The translations under genes and the position numbers were made by a program. 6,208 nucleotides of DNA from an uncultured Eubacterium sp. (lineage in GTDB: Bacteria > Bacillota_A > Clostridia > Lachnospirales > Lachnospiraceae). Below are positions 1 to 5,823 of this stretch, piece by piece. Location of the stretch: assembly GCA_948759685.1 (NCBI GenBank), contig CAQBGY010000203.1:1-6208 (forward strand), written 5' to 3'. Each line of letters opens with the position of its first letter. Within the stretch, counting starts at the first letter, position 1. The notes under the pieces are model-generated. The model searched no databases. It saw nothing but the letters and a program-made list of their open reading frames with translations, and was not told the DNA's origin.

Positions 1-713
1 TGACGGTTTCGGAATTTAATAAACATGATTTGCAGAATATGGGCTATTGCTGTCAGATGTTTGTTGTTCCCATATTGATTCAGTTTGCGGATTATGCTCA
101 GAAACCATCAGAAGAAATCATGAAAAGATATTCTGATGGAATAAAGAATATTGTTTTTGTGGGCAGAATCGCACCGAATAAAAAACTTGAAGATGTAATA
201 GAGGCATTTGATTATTATAACAAAAATGTAGATGGAAATACTCGTTTGATTATTGTGGGGGCTTACGATATAAGAAATAACTATTATCGATATTTGCAAA
301 AACGAATAAAAAAACTGTCGGCAAATAATGTAATTTTCACTGGACACATTGCTTTTAATGAAATTTTGGGGTATTATAAAGTGGCTGATGCATTTTTATG
401 TATGAGCGAACATGAAGGTTTCTGTGTTCCTTTAGTGGAAGCTATGTATTTTAAAGTGCCGATTGTTGCTTATTCCAGTACCGCGATTCCCGATACTTTG
501 AATGGCTGTGGCATTCTGTTGGAAGACAAGCGGCCAGAGACAGTAGCTAAAGGACTGGAGACTGTATTAAAGGATGCAGTCGCTTCGGAGAGAATTATAG
601 AAGGTGAAGAAGCACGCCTGAAAGATTTTGATAATGGTGTGGTAAAAGAACAGATGCTGAAAGTACTTCAAAGGATTTCTGAGGGGCAGGATGCTTGTGC
701 AGATAAGGAGTAA
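1..713 (+). CDS. GT4-family glycosyltransferase, C-terminal part (5' end outside window)
   Basis: This is a retaining GT-B glycosyltransferase that would transfer a sugar from a nucleotide-sugar donor onto a growing lipid-linked glycan at the cytoplasmic membrane face. The frame is open to the left edge: codons from base 3 read TVSEFNKHDL, the usual end of the acceptor-binding domain, so the true start lies upstream. A TTG at 30 is the first start-like codon but lies inside the conserved domain and should not be taken as the start. Counting from that TTG, the donor-binding domain begins with VFVGRIAPNKK (R46, K51/K52). It carries the GT4 E-x7-E signature in SEHEGFCVPLVEA (E129 and E137). About 230 residues are present, against 350-400 usual for the family. 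The stop at 711-713 is 3 bases before the next gene, whose AAGGAG Shine-Dalgarno (705-710) lies in this gene's last codons. The family is certain; the sugar and linkage are not predictable. Confidence 0.93.
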   Translation, partial: TVSEFNKHDLQNMGYCCQMFVVPILIQFADYAQKPSEEIMKRYSDGIKNIVFVGRIAPNKKLEDVIEAFDYYNKNVDGNTRLIIVGAYDIRNNYYRYLQKRIKKLSANNVIFTGHIAFNEILGYYKVADAFLCMSEHEGFCVPLVEAMYFKVPIVAYSSTAIPDTLNGCGILLEDKRPETVAKGLETVLKDAVASERIIEGEEARLKDFDNGVVKEQMLKVLQRISEGQDACADKE

Positions 714-716
714 AGG

Positions 717-1445
717 ATGAGCATATACGATGAAAAACTGTCAATTGTTATGCCAGCGTATAACGAAGGAAAGAATATATACAATAATCTGTTGAAAACA
801 GTAGAGATTGTGAACGGGTTTCATAAGGACTTTGAGATTATTGCGGTAAACGATGGCAGTGTGGATAATACGGAAAACGAAATTGAACGTGCCGCAGAAG
901 CGGACGAGCATATTATAGCTGTGAGTTATACCCCTAATGGAGGGAAAGGAAAGGCTATCAAAGAGGGAGTGCTGAAGGCCACCGGGGATTACATAGCTTT
1001 TCTGGACTCTGATTTGGACTTGTCGCCGAAACATTTGGATTTGTTTCTTTTGAAGATGGAAGAAACTGGGGCGGAGGCAGTGATTGGGTCTAAACTGCAT
1101 AGGGATTCACAAGTGAATTATCCTAAGAGAAGGAAAATCATGAGTGTGGGCTATTATGTGATTCTGGTGATTCTGTTTCATTTGCCAGTAAAAGATACAC
1201 AGACTGGGGTGAAACTGTTTAGAGGGGATGTGCTGAGGAAGATTATTCCGAGGGTACAGAGTACGGGGTATGCTTATGATATAGAGATATTAGCGAATGT
1301 TGTTAGACTTGCTGGAAAAATAGAGGAGATGCCAATTGTTTTGGAGTTTCAGAGGAAAAACCGATGGGGGCGTATTAGGATGCGGGATATATGGCAAGTG
1401 GCTGAGGATACGATGAAAGTATTTAGAGCTATACATAGAAAGTGA
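717..1445 (+). CDS. GT2-family glycosyltransferase, polyprenyl-phosphate sugar synthase type (DPM1/ALG5-like)
   Basis: This is an inverting GT-A glycosyltransferase of 242 residues, close to the length of soluble dolichyl-phosphate mannose/glucose synthases. Visible motifs in order are PAYNEGKN (P13-N20), the nucleotide-binding VNDGS (44-48), GGKGKAIKEG, the metal-binding acidic cluster DSDLD (D97, D99, D101), and DTQTGVKLFR (160-169), a signature shared with ALG5 and GtrB-like enzymes. A hydrophobic stretch at about 142-156 (VGYYVILVILFHLPV) may hold it to the membrane. There are no C-terminal transmembrane helices like those of GtrB. The likely job is to load a sugar onto undecaprenyl phosphate, or to add a sugar to the glycan; the first is known for the family and is inferred here. 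The ATG at 717 sits 6 bases after AAGGAG. GC content is visibly higher than in the next gene. Confidence 0.93.
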   Translation: MSIYDEKLSIVMPAYNEGKNIYNNLLKTVEIVNGFHKDFEIIAVNDGSVDNTENEIERAAEADEHIIAVSYTPNGGKGKAIKEGVLKATGDYIAFLDSDLDLSPKHLDLFLLKMEETGAEAVIGSKLHRDSQVNYPKRRKIMSVGYYVILVILFHLPVKDTQTGVKLFRGDVLRKIIPRVQSTGYAYDIEILANVVRLAGKIEEMPIVLEFQRKNRWGRIRMRDIWQVAEDTMKVFRAIHRK

Positions 1446-1453
1446 TATATACC

Positions 1454-2740
1454 ATGAAAAAAATACAGGAATTTGAAAAAAATAGCCTTATATTGTTTGT
1501 TTTAATGATGAGTTCTAATGTTTGTAATTATGTATTTCAAATTACAGTTGGCAATATGATGGCAGTTAAGGATTATGGGGTGGTGAATACTGTATTGGCA
1601 ATTGTAGGGATTTTATCAATTCCTACAACTATTATAACAATGATATCTGCTAGATATATTGCATTAAGTGCTTCTAAAGGCAATGAAGATGAAATTAGTT
1701 CAGTGTTACAGTTGTTATTTCGCTTTATTATATTAGTTGGGGTAATTCTGTTGTTTTTTGGCTTTATAGGAATTAGGAGAATAACCCAAATATTTAATTT
1801 GGATTCCGCTGGATATGTAGCGGGAGCATTGGTAATAGCGATTGTAAATTTGATTTTTTCTGTCACTTCGGGAACTCTACAGGGGCTGAAAAAATTTTTC
1901 CCATATGGTGTTCAAACAGTTTTAACAGCGGGAGGGAAGTTAGCTTTTAGTATATTGTTGATTCTTTTAGGCTGGAGAGTGTATGGCGTAATTGCAGCGA
2001 TGCTATGCGGAATTATTTTAGCAATTGTGTATGGATTGCATCACATGAAAAGTTATATAAGACATACATTCCAATATCAGGGAGGAAGTATTATAGATGT
2101 TGAGGAATTTATCAGATATGCTATAGGTACAATTGTGGTTCAAAGCTGTGTTATAGCGCTAACTAATGGGGATGTTCTTTTGGTAAAGGCCTTTTTTTCG
2201 GATCAGGATGCAGGAATATATTCTTCTGCAATGGTGATTGGGAAGATAGCCATGTATGTTTCAACAGCAGTGATAGCAACTCTTTTTCCTTTGGTTGTGG
2301 AACGGAATCAAAAAGGAGAATCGACAGCTCCTATATTAAAGAAAGCCTTATTCTATGGTGGGGGAATGGCATTGGCTTGTGCTGTTGGAATGATAACCTT
2401 AGGCAAATATGTGATAGGGATATTATTTGGGGAAAGGTATGCTGCAGCAATTGTATATTTACCATATGTGTGTTTATTTGTAGTTCCTTTAACTTTTATA
2501 AGTATTTTAACGAATTATATGTTAGCTGTAGGAAAGACAAAGGTGGTTGGAATTTCTATAGGAGTTGGTTTGATTGTTATAATAGGAGCATGTGGTGTGT
2601 TTCATGATACAATTCCCCACATTATGATGATATGTGGAACAGTATTATCTATAGTATTTTGGGGTAATTTATTATATTTGTGGTATTTGAATCAAAAAGA
2701 TAGAAGCGAGATGTATTTGGAGAATGGCGATGAAGATTAA
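1454..2740 (+). CDS. Oligosaccharide flippase, MOP superfamily (Wzx-like)
   Basis: This is an integral membrane protein of about 428 residues with roughly 12 hydrophobic segments, the normal size and topology for polysaccharide exporters of the MOP superfamily. The N-terminal pattern (SSNVCNYVFQITVGNMM, then DYGVVNTVLAI and IPTTIITMISARY) matches the conserved start of the polysaccharide-synthesis flippase family. The role would be to flip an undecaprenyl-linked oligosaccharide to the outer membrane face. Its place between glycosyltransferases fits. An in-frame GTG at 1442 would overlap the upstream stop by 4 bases and add MIYT. I prefer ATG 1454, because the only purine run (AGAAAG, 1436-1441) would lie directly against the GTG but 12 bases before the ATG. 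Neither site is strong, and translational coupling to the GT2 gene is likely. Sampled lines are only 22-27% GC, well below the upstream gene. Which glycan it moves cannot be read from sequence. Confidence 0.9.
   Translation: MKKIQEFEKNSLILFVLMMSSNVCNYVFQITVGNMMAVKDYGVVNTVLAIVGILSIPTTIITMISARYIALSASKGNEDEISSVLQLLFRFIILVGVILLFFGFIGIRRITQIFNLDSAGYVAGALVIAIVNLIFSVTSGTLQGLKKFFPYGVQTVLTAGGKLAFSILLILLGWRVYGVIAAMLCGIILAIVYGLHHMKSYIRHTFQYQGGSIIDVEEFIRYAIGTIVVQSCVIALTNGDVLLVKAFFSDQDAGIYSSAMVIGKIAMYVSTAVIATLFPLVVERNQKGESTAPILKKALFYGGGMALACAVGMITLGKYVIGILFGERYAAAIVYLPYVCLFVVPLTFISILTNYMLAVGKTKVVGISIGVGLIVIIGACGVFHDTIPHIMMICGTVLSIVFWGNLLYLWYLNQKDRSEMYLENGDED
2719..2723 (+). promoter_or_regulatory. Ribosome binding site deciding the start of the second GT4 gene
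   Basis: GGAGA lies inside the 3' end of the flippase gene. It directly abuts the ATG at 2724 (0 bases) but is 6 bases from the ATG at 2730. The second spacing is workable and the first is not, so ATG 2730 is the better start. The gene then overlaps the flippase by 11 bases, consistent with coupled translation. Confidence 0.55.
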
Positions 2741-3899
2741 TGGGAAATTGATTGAGGACGAAAGGGTTACAATACTTGCATTATCATGGAGAGATATAAA
2801 ATCGCCTACTGCAGGTGGGGCAGAAGTTCATACTCATGAAATGTTACGGCGATTAAATCATAATAAATATCGGATTATACATTTTTCTGCACTTTATAGA
2901 GGAGTGAGGCAGGAAGAAACAATAGACGGTATTCATTATATCCGAAAGGGAAATATTATTAGTGTTATATGGTATGCATTTCTATTTTATAATAAAAATT
3001 ATAAAAAAATAGATTATGTGATTGATCAATGTAATACGCATCGTTTTTTTACACCATTATGGGTACAACACAAAAAGAGGATATTTTATATTCATCAGTT
3101 GACGAGGGAAATTTGGGATATTAACATGAGATTTCCATTTAATAAGCTTGGAAAATCTCTTGAAAGTATATTTCTAAAGATGAATCGGAAAGATTATGCG
3201 ATAACGGTTTCAGAGTCTACCAAACAAGAACTTATAAACTTGGGCTTTGATGGGAATAAGATTCTAATTGTGTATAACGGAATATCTTTCAAGCCGTGGA
3301 CAGAAGACCAAATGTATAAAAAGGAGGAAGTATCAACTTTTGTTTATGTAGGAAGATATGCTTATTATAAAGGAATCGACGCTGCTGTAACTGCGATTGG
3401 AATGTTACATAAGCAGCATGTACAAGTTAAACTTTGGATTTTGGGGAAGAAAAACCAAGAATATGTAGAAACGAAATTAAAACCTATATGTCGGCAATAT
3501 GGTATATACTGGGGAGAGGGTGAAAAAGAATGTGATAAAGATATCGTTAGTTGGGGATTTGTGTCAGAGGAAAAAAAGTTGGAGTTACTTAGTAGGGCCA
3601 CGGCGTTATTATTTCCTTCTATCCGGGAAGGGTGGGGAATACCAATTACAGAAGCGGGAGTAGTAGGAACTCCAAGTATCGTATATAATTCTCCAGGTAT
3701 TAGAGACGCAGTAAATGGTGGAAAGGCAGGTTATTTATGCCAGTCGAATGATGTGGATGGGCTGGTGGCTATGATGAATCAGGTGATAAAAGACACAGTT
3801 CAGTATAATGAAGTGAAACAAAGGGCGTATGATTTTTCGAAAGAATTTCGATGGGAAAAGGCTGGAAAAGTGCTAGAAAAGTTTTTAGATGAGAAGTGA
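2730..3899 (+). CDS. GT4-family glycosyltransferase, complete
   Basis: This is a complete GT-B retaining glycosyltransferase of 389 residues (391 if started at ATG 2724). The N-terminal domain carries the glycine-rich SPTAGGAEVHTHEML loop (GGAE at about 29-32), typical of GT4 enzymes that bind the acceptor there. ITVSESTKQEL then marks the end of this half. The C-terminal Rossmann domain begins with VYVGRYAYYKG (R209, K214) and has the E-x7-E signature in IREGWGIPITEAG (E300 and E308), which contacts the donor nucleotide sugar. No signal peptide or transmembrane helix is evident, so it should act at the cytoplasmic face. It overlaps the flippase gene and is the last intact gene of the operon; what follows is decayed. 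Base composition is AT-rich like the flippase, so these two genes may share an origin different from the GT2 gene. Donor and acceptor are unknown. Confidence 0.93.
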   Translation: MKINGKLIEDERVTILALSWRDIKSPTAGGAEVHTHEMLRRLNHNKYRIIHFSALYRGVRQEETIDGIHYIRKGNIISVIWYAFLFYNKNYKKIDYVIDQCNTHRFFTPLWVQHKKRIFYIHQLTREIWDINMRFPFNKLGKSLESIFLKMNRKDYAITVSESTKQELINLGFDGNKILIVYNGISFKPWTEDQMYKKEEVSTFVYVGRYAYYKGIDAAVTAIGMLHKQHVQVKLWILGKKNQEYVETKLKPICRQYGIYWGEGEKECDKDIVSWGFVSEEKKLELLSRATALLFPSIREGWGIPITEAGVVGTPSIVYNSPGIRDAVNGGKAGYLCQSNDVDGLVAMMNQVIKDTVQYNEVKQRAYDFSKEFRWEKAGKVLEKFLDEK

Positions 3900-4013
3900 A
3901 TGAAATTGATTCTTCTCGGCTCTGTTTGGAAGGATAGAGTAAGATGTGGCATGACAAATGATAAGGGAGAACAATTTGCAAGTTTGTGCTATAGCTAGCC
4001 ACAATATGTAAGA

Positions 4014-4262
4014 ATGGTAATAGATATCAAACAGGAAAAGAAGATTCTGTCTAAGATGCGGGATATTATTATGCTTACCTTTTTAGCTATGTTTACAATG
4101 AAGGTGTTAAGTGGAAACTGAGGGGTGGGAGTAGATATGAATATTTTGTCGAATTATTTAGAATTTCCCAATAAATATTTTCTCATAATACGATTTAGAA
4201 GGTATTGTGGCGATGTTAAAGTTCCTGGAAAATATCCAGAAATAATAGAATGTAATGTTTAA
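4014..4262 (+). pseudogene. Possible fossil of a membrane protein gene (two short in-frame pieces)
   Basis: ATG 4014 opens a 35-residue frame with a charged head (MVIDIKQEKKILSKMRD) followed by a hydrophobic run (IIMLTFLAMFTMK), then TGA at 4119-4121. After that stop the same frame continues through GVGVD into ATG 4137, and a further 41 residues to TAA 4260-4262. The charged head plus helix resembles the cytoplasmic N-terminus of a polytopic membrane protein. In this kind of locus that could be a polysaccharide polymerase or ligase, but this is a guess from position only, with no family motif. The ATG 4137 has a fair ribosome site (GGGAG, 4127-4131). The alternatives are unrelated small peptides or plain non-coding DNA. 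Confidence 0.2.
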
Positions 4263-4364
4263 TAGTTGCGAAGGGAATAAAATTATAAGGTTGTTTATAA
4301 TTGAGGGGAAAACTAAAGAACTGACCATGTTGTTAGTGTTGTAAATAAAAAGGGGATTATCCAG

Positions 4365-4559
4365 GTGGAAGAAAAAGCAAATAAAAGTTGTAAGGAAGAT
4401 TTGCAAGAAATATGTAGGTTATCTACTGGAGTAGAGCCACTATTCTGCATAGATTTTATAATAACTGAGACTTTGCCGCATAATGAATCTTTTGTATGTA
4501 ATGTATGTTTTCGCAAGCGAAGCAGTGGCTATGTTAAGAAATGTCAACAAAATATATGA
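4365..4559 (+). CDS. Short hypothetical reading frame, probably a fragment
   Basis: GTG 4365 opens a 64-residue frame, but the frame is free of stops from 4317, so the GTG may be internal to a longer lost gene. The upstream part reads HVVSVVNKKGIIQVEEKA. The C-terminal part has several cysteines, including a single CNVC pair followed by basic residues (FRKRSSGYVKK). One CxxC pair is not enough to claim a zinc site. I do not recognise a family. AAGGGG at 4350-4355 is 9 bases before the GTG, giving weak support for translation. It is flanked by non-coding, stop-rich DNA and an IS relic, so a broken remnant is more likely than a working gene. Confidence 0.2.
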   Translation: MEEKANKSCKEDLQEICRLSTGVEPLFCIDFIITETLPHNESFVCNVCFRKRSSGYVKKCQQNI

Positions 4560-4598
4560 AGATTCAGATAAAAATTAAGTTCTGTTAATTACAAATCT

Positions 4599-4627
4599 TT
4601 GCACTAGTATATCATTTATTATTTAAA
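4599..4627 (+). promoter_or_regulatory. Weak sigma-A-like promoter upstream of the IS630 relic
   Basis: TTGCAC (4599-4604) and TTTAAA (4622-4627) are spaced by 17 bases in an AT-rich stretch, about 60 bases upstream of the relic's ATG at 4686. The -10 box is a poor match and such pairs occur by chance in AT-rich DNA. A TATACT at 4650-4655 has no acceptable -35 partner. Confidence 0.2.
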
Positions 4628-4685
4628 TGTATTTTTTGATATTTTAAGCTATACTTAAACAAGTATTACTGAAAAGAGCATAGCC

Positions 4686-5722
4686 ATGAACAAACTAAAG
4701 TCTTTGCCGATTACAACCGAACACATTGAAAAGATTGAAAATCATGTAAAATCCTTGCAATCATCATACAATGTGCCAAAATACTGTTTTTCAAAAAAGG
4801 TGGTCGCCTTAAATGATTCTATTGTAGAGAAAGTTGGCATAAACAAGAGGATTGTCCTCTTATGGGCTCAAAAGTATTGTAACCGTTCCGGCCTGAAACT
4901 CTTGATGATATTTAAGTGTTTCTGAGGGCTGTGAGACTCTAAAGAGGGAGATTTTCGGTGTGGCCAGAAGCTGGGTTATAGAGTATTGCCTACAGAAGCC
5001 GAAAACCTTGAGTACGCGGCTGAAACATGGACGAATTCAGCATTGACCAGACATATCTGTCAATATGCTGCGGTAGTGGTTTACCAACGGCTTGCAACCA
5101 TTTTGAAAAGCATTCTTTCAAAAAGTAGTATTAAGCCGTTTCATGTACGATATTACTATGGGCGGCGTGCTCCGGACTTCGATAATAAAATGCATATTGT
5201 CTTTTTCGTATACAAGTAGTTCTTGTTTCAGTTTGATGGGGTGGCAACTTGGTTTTGCTTTGAGGGTTAGGCAATATAAATCATTTTTTATGATGAAAAA
5301 ACCGGGATTCAGATTATTATAACAACCGAGGAATCTATTTCCTAGTGGGGAGCATGGCGTCATAAAGTGTGACTATGAGTATAAGAGACTTGGTGCGATA
5401 TCGCTTCTTGTCGGTATAGACATCCAGATCGGCGAAGAAGTGATAGACATAACAAGAGAGATAAGATTCGTCTTATCCTCGAAAGTTTAAAAGTACATTT
5501 ATTTGGTGATATGCAGGAAGATATCAACTGGGCCTGACAGGATCGAGTTTGTGTTGACACCAAAACATGCATCATGGTTAAATTTTGTGGAAGGTTTCTT
5601 CAATAAAATGATAAAGCAGATGCTGAGGAACATACGGGGAAAAACAAAGGACGGACGGGTATCTTGTATCTACAAATATTTTAATAGATTAAAAGAGTTT
5701 CCTGTATAATTCAAATATAGGG
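4686..5722 (+). pseudogene. IS630-family transposase relic (frameshifted, with nonsense codons and internal losses)
   Basis: This is a decayed DDE transposase whose protein can still be followed. ATG 4686 gives the helix-turn-helix end (NKLKSLPITTEHIEKIE, then VEKVGINKRIVLLW), stopping at TGA 4923. The same frame resumes at GYRVLPTEAENLEYAAETW (from about 4971) and KPFHVRYYYGRR, then meets TAG at 5217 where the family usually has glutamine (CAG to TAG). It continues past more stops to YDEKTGIQ, the first catalytic Asp (5292-5294). At about 5337 the frame moves +1 to FPSGEHGVIK and EYKRLGAISLLVGID. About 25 expected codons are then missing before IRLILESLKVH, where the second catalytic Asp is replaced by Glu (5481-5483). 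A last shift near 5527 leads to TPKHASWLNFVEGFF with the catalytic Glu (5590-5592). The stop at 5707-5709 comes early; FKYRE just after it may be residual homology. No terminal inverted repeats or TA duplication were identified. The gene cannot make active transposase. Confidence 0.88.
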
Positions 5723-5804
5723 AATTCCAAGAAGGGTGGTTGATAAAAAGATCCCTCAGAGTAAAATAAGGTTACTGACTTAGTGGGTTAGTAAAAATCT
5801 TATT
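5719..5804 (+). ncRNA. Candidate bridge-RNA region of the IS110 element (two stem-loops)
   Basis: Two successive inverted repeats lie between the IS630 relic and the IS110 transposase. The first pairs AGGGA (5719-5723) with TCCCT (5752-5756) around a 28-base loop. The second pairs AATAAG (5765-5770) with CTTATT (5799-5804), then across a 1x4 internal loop TTACT (5772-5776) with AGTAA (5790-5794), closing a 13-base loop. Neither is followed by a U-run, so they are not terminators. IS110-group elements are known to encode a bridge RNA with large guide loops in the left non-coding end. Position and shape fit, but the stems are short, the region is shorter than the roughly 180-nt RNA described for IS621, and the guides cannot be matched because the right end is absent. 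Confidence 0.28.
5740..5767 (+). promoter_or_regulatory. Sigma-A-type promoter in the IS110 left end
   Basis: TTGATA (5740-5745) and TAAAAT (5762-5767) each match consensus at 5 of 6 positions, with a 16-base spacer. Transcription would begin near 5774, about 50 bases before the transposase ATG, so it would give a short leader and the transposase message. The -10 box overlaps the 5' arm of the stem-loop at 5765-5804, so a transcript from this promoter would lack most of that arm. A full hairpin would need transcription from further upstream. Confidence 0.45.
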
Positions 5805-5823
5805 CAACAGAGAGGCATCCAAG

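Larger units (their letters stand above)
3900..4685. other. Gene-poor, probably decayed stretch between the operon and the IS relic
   Basis: These 786 bases hold no frame longer than about 80 codons on either strand and nothing I recognise as a family. Short plus-strand frames are present. ATG 3900 to 3998 (32 residues, starting MKLILLGSVWKD) touches the stop of the GT4 gene. ATG 4014 to 4121 is membrane-protein-like. ATG 4137 to 4262 (41 residues, starting MNILSNYLEF) has GGGAG 5 bases upstream. A frame open from 4317 to 4559 is described separately. The last three are all in the same reading frame but separated by several stop codons, which is what a decayed gene would leave; chance is also possible. 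The final 120 bases are very AT-rich. No RNA gene and no strong terminator was seen. Confidence 0.5.

Noticed and set aside
741..1100. Minus-strand frame of 119 codons opposite the GT2 gene
   Set aside because: It lies wholly within a well-supported glycosyltransferase and has no recognisable domain.
2377..2607. Plus-strand frame of 76 codons rich in Cys and Trp inside the flippase
   Set aside because: It is an out-of-frame reading of the flippase; its unusual residues come from the shifted frame.
3891..3917. Inverted repeat GAGAAG/CTTCTC at the end of the second GT4 gene, as a possible terminator
   Set aside because: The stem is 6 pairs (9 with a bulge), is not GC-rich and is followed by GGCTCTGTTTGG rather than a U-run. 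Its left arm is also inside the coding region.
4158..4406. Minus-strand frame of 82 codons rich in Phe, Ile and Asn
   Set aside because: The composition is that of the complement of AT-rich DNA, with no ribosome site or family motif and no supporting neighbour.
4510..4521. Short palindrome TTCGC-AA-GCGAA
   Set aside because: It is too short, with only a 2-base centre, and nothing nearby suggests an operator or terminator.
4532..4685. Terminal inverted repeat of the IS630 element upstream of its relic gene
   Set aside because: Comparing this stretch by eye with the reverse complement of 5710-5764 gave no convincing match, so the ends are unassigned.
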